Shown piece by piece: positions 53,928-62,231 of a DNA stretch of 64,000 bases (its first letter is position 1; each line of letters opens with the position of its first letter). The notes beneath the pieces are model-generated. The model was given only the letters and a program-made list of their open reading frames with translations. It did not search any database and was not told the DNA's origin. This stretch comes from Paenibacillus aquistagni. Its GTDB lineage: Bacteria; Bacillota; Bacilli; Paenibacillales; Paenibacillaceae. The stretch is taken from contig NZ_FXAZ01000001.1 of assembly GCF_900177815.1 (NCBI RefSeq), positions 186,001-250,000 on the forward strand, written 5' to 3'. The translations under genes were made by a program, and so were the position numbers.

Positions 53928-54245
53928 ATGGATACCAATCAGCCATGGGAGCAAGCAGAGCCTGGAGTCACCCGTAGAATCATGAAGCCTGGACAAGCAT
54001 TGATGATGATGGAAGTTCAATTCGAAGCAGGAGCAGAGGGCTATATGCATCGTCATGTGCATGAGCAGATGTCCTACTGCTTATATGGCAAGCTTGCCTT
54101 TACGATTGAGGAGAAGACGACGATTCTGGAGGCAGGGGACAGCATCGTCATTCCAAGCGATGCGCTGCATGGGGTGAAGGCGCTCGAAAGAAGCGGGCTG
54201 CTGGACTGCTTTACGCCGTTAAGGGATGATTTGCTTAACAGGTGA
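53928..54245 (+). CDS. cupin-domain protein
   Basis: A 105-residue single-domain cupin. VQFEAGAEGYMHRHVHEQMS carries the HxH and Gln/Glu of cupin motif 1, and ILEAGDSIVIPSDALHGVKA carries motif 2 with its His. The metal site looks complete. Such small cupins bind metal or small ligands; no specific reaction can be assigned. GGGAGG lies about 10 nt upstream of the ATG, and the gene ends with its own terminator. Confidence 0.88.
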   Translation: MDTNQPWEQAEPGVTRRIMKPGQALMMMEVQFEAGAEGYMHRHVHEQMSYCLYGKLAFTIEEKTTILEAGDSIVIPSDALHGVKALERSGLLDCFTPLRDDLLNR

Positions 54246-54306
54246 TAGAAGGAAGGCTTCGTTAGGGAAAGGCCGCTGATTTAATCTCATAGAGGATAGC
54301 GATTAG

Positions 54307-54357
54307 AGAAGGACGATAAGCGCAGTGATTCGCGTCATGAGCTGTCGTTCTTTTTTT
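54307..54357 (+). terminator. cupin gene terminator
   Basis: Stem AGAAGGACGA / TCGTTCTTT (G-U pairs included) with a structured loop, followed by seven T. Confidence 0.75.
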
Positions 54358-54418
54358 GTGCCTTAAACAAGATTTAAAGAGCGCTTGTCTGTCAAAAAGA
54401 AGTGGGTGAAGGGAGAGA

Positions 54419-54472
54419 TTGACAAATGGAGGAAAATGGGATATAATTAACTTACATACCGACGGTCGGTAT
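54419..54472 (+). promoter_or_regulatory. consensus sigma-A promoter with TetR-type operator
   Basis: TTGACA (54419-54424), exactly 17 nt, TATAAT (54442-54447): a fully consensus promoter. A perfect 17-bp palindrome ATACCGACGGTCGGTAT (54456-54472) begins at the expected start site and has the form of TetR-family operators. No tetR gene adjoins it. A leader of about 200 nt without a clear ORF separates it from the gene at 54675. Confidence 0.88.
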
Positions 54473-54674
54473 AATTAATGATCGTCTGATTGCTTTACGA
54501 GCTATCTATTCACCATACAGGCGGGATCATTTGAATCACGGTATATGTTTTATGGAAGCCCGGAAATCTGGATGTTGCAGCTGCATAAAGGTCTTGTTTT
54601 TCAACGCTATCTGTAACCATTTATATTTTGCGGTTCCCGTTTGTTCACTTATTCCATATAAGGAGGGATAATCA

Positions 54675-54947
54675 ATGAAGCGATACAATGAGAAGATATT
54701 GGCAGATACGAAGAAGCTTGCCCAACAGTCGGTCGACAAGGCTATGCATAGCGCCGCTCACTTGACGAAACCGCCGCGCCACGTTGCTCGTGCAGGATCT
54801 GTCATCGGGGGAATTGCTGGAGGCATTCTGCTGGTAGTTGGCGGAGTATGCTTGCTGCTGCAATACCATACCGCAGCTTGGGTGACCTTGGTTGCAGGCG
54901 CAACAACGATTGTCTCCAATCGACTGAACTACAAGCGCAATCAATAG
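54675..54947 (+). CDS. small membrane protein, unknown family
   Basis: A 90-residue protein. A basic amphipathic N-terminus (MKRYNEKILADTKKLAQQSV) of about 40 residues is followed by two membrane helices (SVIGGIAGGILLVVGGVCLL and TAAWVTLVAGATTIV) and a short basic tail. GGAGGG precedes the ATG. It follows the strongest promoter in the window and a TetR-like operator, so it is probably inducible and highly expressed. I recognise no family. Confidence 0.75.
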   Translation: MKRYNEKILADTKKLAQQSVDKAMHSAAHLTKPPRHVARAGSVIGGIAGGILLVVGGVCLLLQYHTAAWVTLVAGATTIVSNRLNYKRNQ

Positions 54948-54993
54948 CGATAGAAGCCTGATATAGCCTATGCCAATGAGGAGGCTGTACAGC

Positions 54994-55030
54994 ATAGGGG
55001 GCATAACGTGGTTATGCCCTATTTTATTTA
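54994..55030 (+). terminator. terminator of small membrane protein gene
   Basis: Hairpin ATAGGGGGCATAAC / GTTATGCCCTAT (two-base bulge) with loop GTG, then TTTTATTT. Confidence 0.8.
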
Positions 55031-55032
55031 CC

Positions 55033-55080
55033 CAAATAGAATGCATAAGCTGCGTCATAGACGGACCAGCATTCTATTTG
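55033..55080. repeat. 12-bp inverted repeat
   Basis: CAAATAGAATGC (55033-55044) and GCATTCTATTTG (55069-55080) are perfect complements, with a CGTC/GACG stem inside the loop. It lies 2 nt past the preceding terminator and has no T tract; function unknown. Confidence 0.6.
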
Positions 55081-55157
55081 TCGATCAAAATTGCCTTTAG
55101 ACGCAATTGCTCATCTTTATGTGATGGTCTCGGGTATAGGTTACTTATCTTAGCTGC

Positions 55158-55499
55158 TTAGGAGGATAACTCTTTGAAGTGGATCGAGAGCTGTTCATTA
55201 GTCTTCGGATTGAAGCGTACAGATACCAAGAGTCAGAATTCGCGTGTTCCCTGCTTGATCCACAGTTTGAATTGCTCTTCGGCTTCGTCAGAACTGAGCT
55301 CGGTACGGCCGATATGCTCATAATCAAGCACATTGGCTTGATAGCGCTTAATGGTTTCCTGAACGGCTATTCGTCCCCAGCGTGCATAATCTGGCTCAGC
55401 CTGAAGGGAGTCGGGGAGACCTCCATACAGCAGAAGCAGCAAGGCGAAGCCTGTGGCAAGTACTGCTGCTCTTGTTCGAAAAATACTTATGATCTTCAT
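55158..55499 (-). pseudogene. DUF3889 exported protein with in-frame TGA
   Basis: From ATG 55499 the frame encodes a signal peptide and AEPDYARWGRIAVQETIKRY, typical of DUF3889 (B. subtilis YqzG/YhdC-like), up to IKQGTREF where a TGA (55235-55233) stops it at residue 88. The same frame continues LLVSVRFNPKTNEQLSIHF to TAA at 55158, matching the family C-terminus (EFGVxVSVxxNPxT). The domain is therefore cut by one nonsense codon. An 88-residue truncated product could still be made; sequencing error is possible. Confidence 0.75.
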
Positions 55500-55796
55500 G
55501 GGTCTTCATCTCTCCTCAAGTATTTTTGCCCTGTTTCTTCAAAAGGCACTATTCACATCGTGTGTGAATAATGGTTATTTCATGCATCGAGCGTAACATG
55601 ATTGAAGCGGCTAAGAAGGGCTGAGGCCGCATCCATCGTGGATTCGAGCGGCAATACTGCGCAGCGGTTGCCCGAGCTCCTTGTTGCGGGCTGGCGTGAG
55701 AACCTGCCAGCAGATTGTGATTCTCTCTTGTCTTGACTTGAGGTATAATGGTGGAATGCACTTTGAGGACAGATAGATAGTGGAGGCTTCGTACGT

Positions 55797-57731
55797 TTGG
55801 CTAATTATCCTTTTGAATTTAACCCGTCAGAACCGTATATCAAGCAGGCAAGCGATTGGATTGCAGATGTGTTCTATGATTTGCTGCCTGAGGCGGGCTT
55901 TGAAGTACGTGATGAACAGATATATATGGCGTTCCAACTGGAGCGAGCCTATCAAGAAAAGAAAACGATCCTTGCAGAAGCAGGGGTCGGCACGGGCAAG
56001 ACGCTTGTGTACTTGCTCTATGCAATCAGCTATGCGAGATATACGAGAAAGCCTGCGGTGATTGCCTGCGCGGATGAATCGCTTATTGAGCAGCTCGTCA
56101 AGTCCGAGGGGGACATAGCGAAGATTGCCCAGCATTTGAACCTGACAGTGGACGCAAGGCTTGGCAAATCCCAGAGCCAGTATCTATGCTTGAACAAGCT
56201 GGATACAGCGCGTTATGGGGAGGAGGAGCGGGAGCTGTACCGCGATATCTATCAGACGCTGCCAGCGTTTGTTAGACAACCGGATACGTTGCAATCCTTC
56301 TATCCGTATGGCGATCGCAAGGATCATGCTCACTTGTCAGACGAGCAGTGGTCAAGAATCGGCTGGGATGTATTTCAGGACTGCTTAATATGCCCTCAGC
56401 GCCATCGTTGTGGACAGACGCTCTCGCGTGAGCATTACCGCAAGTCCAGCGATCTGATTATTTGCTCCCATGACTTCTATATGGAGCATGTGTGGACGTA
56501 TGAGTCGAGGAAGCGCAACGGCCAGCTTCCGCTCCTGCCAGAACACAGCTCCGTCGTATTCGATGAAGGCCATCTGCTGGAGACGGCTGCGCAGAACGCG
56601 CTGACCTATCAGCTTAAGCACGGGATCTTTGAGAGCATCATTACTCGCTTGCTCGAAGGCGAGATCCGAGAGTCGCTAGCAGTAACGATTGATGAGGCAA
56701 TTGAGCAAAGCGACATGTTGTTCGATACGCTGCAGCGAGCGGCAGTAAAGATTGAAGGCTCAGACCGTATGGAGTATGCGCTTAGCGAGTCGTTAAAAGA
56801 TCAGGTTGGCCGCTTCCGTGCTGTGCTGAACACCATTGAAGAAGAGCTGGTCTACGAGAGTGGAACCTTTACGCTTAACGACTATCAATTAAAGATTGTC
56901 GAAGAGCATCTTGATATGATGCAGACTGCGCTCCAGCTCTTTGAAGAGCCCGAGCGGCTGATCACATGGCTAAGAGAGGATCAGGATGGGCTCGCGCTGG
57001 TGATTATGCCGAAGAAGGTGCAGGAGGTGCTCAAGGAGAGGGTGTTCGCACAGCAGCTCCCGATCATCTTCTCGTCAGCGACGATGTCTGTGGACAATTC
57101 CTTTGACTACATGATGTCAGGACTTGGACTCGCGCATTCACTACAATTTTCTACAGCTTCACCTTATGATTACGAGCAGCAGATGAAGGCAAGACTGTAT
57201 GCTGCCTATGCGAGAAGAGACAAGGTTATGAAGACCATAGAACTGCTGCATGAATCCGAGGGAAGAGCCCTCATCCTATTCCGCAGCGAAGAGGATATGA
57301 GGCAGTTTAGACAAGAGGTACAGGAGATTGCTCCCATGCTCTCCTACCCGATGCTCTATGAAGGCACACAGGAGATCAGCCGCTTGATCGAACAATTCCA
57401 GCAGGAGGAGACAAGCGTGCTGTGCGCGGTATCCTTATGGGAGGGACTCGATATTCCGGGACCTTCGCTGTCGAATGTCATCCTATGGGACCTTCCATTC
57501 CCGCCGAATGATCCGGTCTTTGCAGCCCGCCGCCAGGATGCCAAGGATGCCTTTCTTGAGGTGGACATGCCCTATATGCTGCTTCGCTTGAAGCAGGGCG
57601 TTGGGCGATTGATTCGATCAAGCGGGGACAGCGGTATCGTCGCGATCTTCGGCGATGAATTGACACAGAATGAGGTAAGGCAGCAGGTTGAACGAGCCCT
57701 GCCTGTAAAAGGAGAGTTGGAATCATGTTGA
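55797..57731 (+). CDS. XPD/DinG-like ATP-dependent helicase
   Basis: A 644-residue superfamily 2 helicase of the Rad3/XPD group. Walker A EAGVGTGKT (61-69); four cysteines (131, 196, 199, 205) positioned as the Fe-S cluster ligands of XPD and DinG; motif II VFDEGH; motif III FSSATM; motif V VSLWEGLDIPG; motif VI LKQGVGRLIRS. The 3'-5' exonuclease domain of Bacillus DinG is absent. The start is TTG 55797 with GGAGG 10 nt upstream. It should unwind DNA or R-loops in repair; its exact role is unassigned. The small DUF6509 gene overlaps its end by 7 nt. Confidence 0.9.
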   Translation: MANYPFEFNPSEPYIKQASDWIADVFYDLLPEAGFEVRDEQIYMAFQLERAYQEKKTILAEAGVGTGKTLVYLLYAISYARYTRKPAVIACADESLIEQLVKSEGDIAKIAQHLNLTVDARLGKSQSQYLCLNKLDTARYGEEERELYRDIYQTLPAFVRQPDTLQSFYPYGDRKDHAHLSDEQWSRIGWDVFQDCLICPQRHRCGQTLSREHYRKSSDLIICSHDFYMEHVWTYESRKRNGQLPLLPEHSSVVFDEGHLLETAAQNALTYQLKHGIFESIITRLLEGEIRESLAVTIDEAIEQSDMLFDTLQRAAVKIEGSDRMEYALSESLKDQVGRFRAVLNTIEEELVYESGTFTLNDYQLKIVEEHLDMMQTALQLFEEPERLITWLREDQDGLALVIMPKKVQEVLKERVFAQQLPIIFSSATMSVDNSFDYMMSGLGLAHSLQFSTASPYDYEQQMKARLYAAYARRDKVMKTIELLHESEGRALILFRSEEDMRQFRQEVQEIAPMLSYPMLYEGTQEISRLIEQFQQEETSVLCAVSLWEGLDIPGPSLSNVILWDLPFPPNDPVFAARRQDAKDAFLEVDMPYMLLRLKQGVGRLIRSSGDSGIVAIFGDELTQNEVRQQVERALPVKGELESC

Positions 57732-58027
57732 CGATAACGGGCTGCGAAGCCGAACAGGTGCGAGATCCATTCGGCATTCTAAGCGGAATTCGCTACGAAT
57801 GCAAGGTGATGATCGAGGTTCCTGAAGAGGATGAGCTGTACTTGGAGAACGGTGTATATGCTCGCGTCATCTATCGTGTGGATGGCGAGCAAGCCGGTAT
57901 TGTAAAGTATGATCTTCACGAGCGCTTTACTGAACGCTACTTGGATGTGGAGCTGGAAGAGGACGAGCTTGCACAGATCGATGCCTGCTGCCTTGAGCAT
58001 GTTCGTAGTGAGCAGATAAGCGATTAA
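57725..58027 (+). CDS. DUF6509-like small protein
   Basis: A 100-residue acidic protein beginning LTITGCEAEQVRDPFGILSG with ARVIYRVDGEQAGIVKYDLH in the middle and an acidic C-terminal helix, matching what I recall of DUF6509. There is no signal or membrane helix. The ATG overlaps the helicase stop by 7 nt with AAAGGAGAG inside the helicase, so translation is coupled. Function unknown; co-expression with the helicase is the only clue. Confidence 0.75.
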   Translation: MLTITGCEAEQVRDPFGILSGIRYECKVMIEVPEEDELYLENGVYARVIYRVDGEQAGIVKYDLHERFTERYLDVELEEDELAQIDACCLEHVRSEQISD

Positions 58028-58075
58028 GAGCAGCCTTTAGGCCAAGCTTCGATTATAGAAGCGAGCATACAACAG

Positions 58076-58117
58076 CGGTCACCTCTTGTGTTATGGCATA
58101 AGCAGGTGACCGTTTTT
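58076..58117 (+). terminator. terminator of helicase operon
   Basis: Perfect 9-bp stem CGGTCACCT / AGGTGACCG followed by TTTTTAT, 49 nt past the DUF6509 stop. Confidence 0.85.
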
Positions 58118-58150
58118 ATAAGAATGAACGTAGAGGAATGGAGGCGTGAC

Positions 58151-58426
58151 ATGATCTTTGTCAACTGGAGGCGCATATCCATCGCGACTCTATTGTTGCC
58201 GTTGATGTTTGTATGGTTTGACGAATACTTGATTCACGAAGGGGTGTTGGAAGGAATAGGTCTCGCATCAGCGATGATCATCCCGCCAATTGGCATGCTG
58301 TTCGCCATGCTCTCCTTTCGCAGCACGGAGTCTACTAGGGATCTTGCTCTTGTTGCTGCTCATTTTATGCTGGGACTGTTTTATTTTATATATATGTCTG
58401 TCGGGACGCTTATTTTCGGCATCTGA
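58151..58426 (+). CDS. small three-helix membrane protein
   Basis: A 91-residue protein with three hydrophobic helices (ISIATLLLPLMFVWF, GLASAMIIPPIGMLFAML and LALVAAHFMLGLFYFIYMSV). The ATG at 58151 is chosen for GGAGG 6 nt upstream; the frame opens at 58088 inside the preceding terminator. It starts just after that terminator, so it needs its own promoter or read-through. No family recognised. Confidence 0.65.
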   Translation: MIFVNWRRISIATLLLPLMFVWFDEYLIHEGVLEGIGLASAMIIPPIGMLFAMLSFRSTESTRDLALVAAHFMLGLFYFIYMSVGTLIFGI

Positions 58427-58472
58427 CTCACGCTTGCAGGAATAAGACCTTAAGGGTAGTTATGTATGCCCA

Positions 58473-58796
58473 CTAGAAACGAAGATAGACAAAGCTGCCG
58501 TAGGCAACCCAGAAGCAGTGATACAGCCCAACAGCGAGATACAAGAGAACGGTTGTCTGAATGAGCCCTTTATGGAGCCGGCGCGGCGGTAGCGCAGGAT
58601 AGAGAAGGAGTAGCAGGATCGGAAGCGCGAGCTTCCACCCGTAAAAAGCGGACACATGCCATTCATACACGGCTTTTGCAATCGGATTTGCCTCCGTCAC
58701 CCATCCAAGCTTGATTCCGACGTCTGTACAGAAGGCATCGAATAAGCTTAGTCCTATCATCGCTTTTATCCACACTCGCGTCCAGTCTCTGGACAT
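58473..58796 (-). CDS. DUF5658-like membrane protein
   Basis: A 107-residue protein with three or four membrane helices. The segment FDAFCTDVGIKLGWVTEANP fits the DUF5658 pattern (Asp-Ala-x-x-Thr ... Gly ... Glu-x-Asn-Pro). The second ATG (58796) is preferred because GGAGGG abuts the first. Convergent with the gene at 58151. Function unknown. Confidence 0.75.
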   Translation of the reverse strand: MSRDWTRVWIKAMIGLSLFDAFCTDVGIKLGWVTEANPIAKAVYEWHVSAFYGWKLALPILLLLLYPALPPRRLHKGLIQTTVLLYLAVGLYHCFWVAYGSFVYLRF

Positions 58797-59238
58797 CTCC
58801 ATCCCTCCTTTGACTAGCAGCAGGCTGTATTGCTCCTTAACGGATGCTTGATTGCTGCTGGTGATCGATGATGATCATTGTTTCTACTAGCTTATTCCTA
58901 GATTGATAGTTTCATGATGGATCGAGCGCAAGGCAGGCGAACGGTCCTTTTTTTGTTGCAAATATGGCGATGAAATAAGATATGCTTGTCCATGTAGCGC
59001 TTATCAGCGGCTCCTCATGTTCGTCTTAGTGAGAGACTATTCAAGCTGCTATATCGAGTTGATATTAACAGCATAGACGGATGAGTGAGTTGCTATACGG
59101 CCTTGCTATTCATTGTGAGGGCTTATCAAAAACCGAATGCACGAAGGCATAACGTGAAGCATATGCCCTAGTCCTGTGGAAGGTGCTCTTCGTTAGCCGA
59201 GAGAGTAAACAAATCAGAAGCATGTAAAGGGATCGAAA
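58797..59238. other. intergenic region without a gene
   Basis: About 440 nt; no coding frame with a ribosome site, no terminator-type hairpin and no recognised RNA motif. Confidence 0.5.
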
Positions 59239-59287
59239 TTGTTTGCCGCATGCGGATTAGGATATGATCAACATGTAAGCGCTGTAT
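59239..59287 (+). promoter_or_regulatory. promoter and cre-like site of Gfo/Idh gene
   Basis: TTGTTT (59239-59244), 18 nt, TATGAT (59263-59268); the spacer contains the palindrome CCGCATGCGG. TGTAAGCGCTGTAT (59274-59287) at the start site matches the CcpA cre consensus at 12 of 14 positions, suggesting catabolite repression. Confidence 0.5.
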
Positions 59288-59311
59288 CATGAGCTGCAGG
59301 AGGAGAAGCGG

Positions 59312-60586
59312 ATGAATAAAGTGAAGCTGGCACTGATCGGAGCTGGACTTCGAGGGGTTAATTATACGAATGTTGCGATTGACCATCCCGAAGAGGTCGA
59401 GATTGTGGCGGTTGCGGAGCCTTGGGATGAACGAAGAGATCATTTTCAACAAGTACATCAGCTGCAAGATGAGATGTGCTTTACCGATTGGCGCGATATG
59501 CTCAGCCAGCCTAAGCTGGCCGATGCTGTGCTCATATGCACCCATGACCATATGCATTTTGAACCGACGATGAAGGCGCTAGATGCAGGCTATCATGTGC
59601 TGCTTGAGAAGCCGATGTCGCCTGATCCGGTACAATGCATACAGATGGGTGATAAGGCGAATAAGCAAGGCTTGGTATTTTCGATTTGCCATGTGCTTCG
59701 GTATACGCGATTTTTCGGCACGATCAAGCAAATGCTGGATGAGGGCAAGATCGGACGGCTAATGTCGATCCAGCATAATGAAAATGTAGGCTATTGGCAT
59801 CAGGCACACAGCTTCGTACGCGGCAATTGGCGAAGCGAGAAGGAGAGCAGCCCGATGATCTTGGCGAAGTCCTGCCATGATATGGACATCTTACTGTGGC
59901 TCGCTGGCGCATCCTGCAAACGAGTATCTTCTTTTGGAAGCTTGTCGCACTTTCGATCCGAGCATGCGCCTGCCGGTGCAACGAAGCGCTGTCTGGACGG
60001 ATGCCCTGCTGCAAATACATGTCTCTATTATGCGCCGAAGACTTATCTCACCGATGAGCCGAATTGGATGCAGCTTGCGATCAGCAATGACCAGAGTGTT
60101 GAGGCTCGTACAAAAGCGATTGAAGAAGGGCCATATGGGCGCTGCGTCTATTACTGCGACAATGATGTCGTCGATCATCAGGTGGTCAATATGGAGTTTG
60201 AAAATGAAGTGACGGCGGTGTTCACCATGTCCGCCTTTACGCAGGAATGCTCGCGCACAATCAAGCTGATGGGGACGCTGGGCGAGATTCGAGGAGCGAT
60301 GGAGAAGAATGAGGTGGAATGGATTCCATTTGGAGCAGAGGAGTCAGAACGCATGGAGCTGGGGACGCCTGGCGGGCATGCGGGGCATGGAGGCGGCGAT
60401 GAAGGCTTGGTTTGGGACTTTATCAAGCTTGTACGCGCCAATGGTCTGGAAAAAGGCTTAACTTCCGCTGACATATCCGTGCAAAGCCATTTGATGGCCT
60501 TTGCGGCAGAGCATGCCCGATTAGCGGGGGAGGTTGTTGAGCTTGCCTCTTATGCAGAACAGTTTAGGTCCAGCGATCAGTCGTAG
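59312..60586 (+). CDS. Gfo/Idh/MocA-family oxidoreductase
   Basis: A 424-residue dehydrogenase. The N-terminal Rossmann domain starts KLALIGAGLRGVNY; LICTHDHMHFEP and HVLLEKPMSPD (the EKP motif) mark the catalytic region; the C-terminal half carries KSCHDMDILLWLAGA (active-site His) and a Cys-rich insert CLDGCPAANTCLYY that may bind a metal. The family oxidises or reduces sugars and inositols with NAD(P); the substrate is unknown. GGAGGAG precedes the ATG. A cre-like site at its promoter supports a catabolic role. Confidence 0.9.
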   Translation: MNKVKLALIGAGLRGVNYTNVAIDHPEEVEIVAVAEPWDERRDHFQQVHQLQDEMCFTDWRDMLSQPKLADAVLICTHDHMHFEPTMKALDAGYHVLLEKPMSPDPVQCIQMGDKANKQGLVFSICHVLRYTRFFGTIKQMLDEGKIGRLMSIQHNENVGYWHQAHSFVRGNWRSEKESSPMILAKSCHDMDILLWLAGASCKRVSSFGSLSHFRSEHAPAGATKRCLDGCPAANTCLYYAPKTYLTDEPNWMQLAISNDQSVEARTKAIEEGPYGRCVYYCDNDVVDHQVVNMEFENEVTAVFTMSAFTQECSRTIKLMGTLGEIRGAMEKNEVEWIPFGAEESERMELGTPGGHAGHGGGDEGLVWDFIKLVRANGLEKGLTSADISVQSHLMAFAAEHARLAGEVVELASYAEQFRSSDQS

Positions 60587-60743
60587 TGCTTGAGCAAAGG
60601 AGCAAAAACTTTAAATTTTATGGATTGTTATTTTGTTCACAAATCTTTGCAAATTAACGTTCACGGAGAAAACATCCCGCATCCATTTTCCTTTATAATG
60701 CAAAGAAGAGGGCCATTGCTCTCGCAAACATGAACGATGTGAA

Positions 60744-61208
60744 ATGGGATGTGGATTTGTGAACAAGAACAAGAAATGGTTCCAAAACAAATTTCTGTGG
60801 GGACTTGTCATCTTGATTATACTGCTGCTGCTGTTGAGGCTGCCGGAGCAAATGGATAAGAAGGCGTTGACGCCAATGAGCAATCAGCAGCTTGAGACAT
60901 TCCTTACAGAGAAGCAGACAGGTTTCATATATATCGGACGTCCAACTTGTCCGGTATGCAAGGAATTCGAGCCTCGGCTTATTAAAGAAGTGAAAGCAAA
61001 CAAAGCAGAGGTGCGTTATTTCAACACCGACGAAGCCCGCAAGGACAATGAACAACAGATGGTTGGGATGCTGAATGGACTTAATGTATCCTCCGTGCCA
61101 ACATTCATTTATTTTAAGGATGGACAAGAGGTTGAGCGGATTCACGAAGGACAAGTATCCAAGGAAGATATCCAGCGCATCATGAATAAATACTTGCCGG
61201 CCTCATAA
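60744..61208 (+). CDS. membrane-anchored thioredoxin-like protein
   Basis: A protein of up to 154 residues: one N-terminal membrane helix (about 17-32), then a thioredoxin fold with YIGRPTCPVCKEFEPRL (redox Cys69 and Cys72), VRYFNTDEARKDN and VSSVPTFIYFKDGQEVERIH with the cis-Pro. It is oriented outside the membrane and probably acts in extracytoplasmic disulfide exchange or as a bacteriocin-transport-accessory-type protein. The start may be ATG 60744 or GTG 60759; ribosome sites are weak for both. Monocistronic. Confidence 0.88.
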   Translation: MGCGFVNKNKKWFQNKFLWGLVILIILLLLLRLPEQMDKKALTPMSNQQLETFLTEKQTGFIYIGRPTCPVCKEFEPRLIKEVKANKAEVRYFNTDEARKDNEQQMVGMLNGLNVSSVPTFIYFKDGQEVERIHEGQVSKEDIQRIMNKYLPAS

Positions 61209-61240
61209 GCCAAGCATCATGAACGCCAACAAGACGCAAT

Positions 61241-61324
61241 AAGGCGCTCCTATGGTTTCAATCTGTACGACAGCAGTTCGGCTGCGACACAGATTGGAAG
61301 CGGGAGCGCCTTTTATGTTAAAGC
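61241..61324. terminator. bidirectional terminator
   Basis: Outer perfect stem AAGGCGCTCC / GGAGCGCCTT with inner CAATCTGT / ACAGATTG arms, followed by TTTT on plus and TTATTG on minus, between convergent genes. Confidence 0.8.
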
Positions 61325-61343
61325 ATGTGCCAGAGCTGCAAGC

Positions 61344-62231
61344 TTAAACGCCGGAATAGGCCATGAATCCGCCATCGACAGGGATAACCGCACCTGTGAT
61401 GAAGCCAGACGTATCCTCATCCACGAGCCATAGCAAGGTGCCAAGCAGATCCTGAGGCGTACCGAAGCGGCGCATTGGCGTATGGGTGATGATCTTGTTT
61501 GAGCGCTCTGTCAAGCTGCCGTCCTCCTGAGTTAAGAGCGAGCGGTTCTGCTCGGTAAGGAAGAAGCCCGGCGCGATGGCATTGACGCGAATGCCCGCAT
61601 CAGCAAGGTGCACGGCGAGCCATTGCGTAAAGTTGTTGATCGCGGCTTTGGCCGCACTATAGGCGCCTACCTTCGTTAGCGGAGCGAACGCGCTCATGGA
61701 GGACAGATTAATGACGACAGCGCCTGCTCGTCCAATCATGTGCTTAGCAAACACCTGAGTCGGAATCAGCGTGCCCGTAAAGTTCAGATCAAGCACATGC
61801 CGGAATCCTTCCACTTTGGTGTCAAAAAAAGAAGTAACGTCAGGCGTCTCAAGATCCTCTTTCCGAAACGTCTCATGAGTCGTATTGGCGCTCGGATGAT
61901 TGCCGCCTGCTCCATTGATAAGGATGTCGCATGCTCCAAGCCGTTCGCTGACGATTGTTTGCGCATCCTGCACGCTTTTTGCATCGGTAACATCGCATGC
62001 GATGGCGATGGCTGTCCCGCCTTGCTTCGCGATCGCTTCAGCCACGGCTTCTCCCTTAGCGAGCGTGCGATTCAGGATCGCGACCTTCACGCCCTGACGA
62101 GCAAGCTCCACGGCCATCGCGCTGCATAGGACGCCTGCTCCGCCTGTAATGACCGCTGCCTTGCCTGCCAGAGAGGGATGCAGGGGAAGCGGCTTGGCCT
62201 GCGCATTAGGGTATGCTTCCTGATTGTTCAT
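61344..62231 (-). CDS. uxuB: D-mannonate (fructuronate) oxidoreductase, SDR type
   Basis: A 295-residue [23 protein letters not shown] is the cofactor loop; [32 protein letters not shown] (Ser and YxxxK) and [19 protein letters not shown] are typical of the SDR-type UxuB (YjmF) in Bacillales, unlike the unrelated E. coli UxuB. It reduces D-fructuronate to D-mannonate. Its ATG overlaps the uxuA stop by 4 nt. AGGAGG precedes the start within uxuA. Confidence 0.92.
   Translation of the reverse strand: MNNQEAYPNAQAKPLPLHPSLAGKAAVITGGAGVLCSAMAVELARQGVKVAILNRTLAKGEAVAEAIAKQGGTAIAIACDVTDAKSVQDAQTIVSERLGACDILINGAGGNHPSANTTHETFRKEDLETPDVTSFFDTKVEGFRHVLDLNFTGTLIPTQVFAKHMIGRAGAVVINLSSMSAFAPLTKVGAYSAAKAAINNFTQWLAVHLADAGIRVNAIAPGFFLTEQNRSLLTQEDGSLTERSNKIITHTPMRRFGTPQDLLGTLLWLVDEDTSGFITGAVIPVDGGFMAYSGV

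Noticed and set aside
54547-54618. 23-codon ORF (MFYGSPEIWMLQLHKGLVFQ) in the leader of the small membrane protein
   Set aside because: No ribosome site and no family resemblance; probably chance.
55233-55235. TGA in the DUF3889 gene as selenocysteine
   Set aside because: No SECIS-like hairpin or selenium genes seen, and the position is not a Cys in the family as I recall it; a nonsense mutation or sequence error is simpler.
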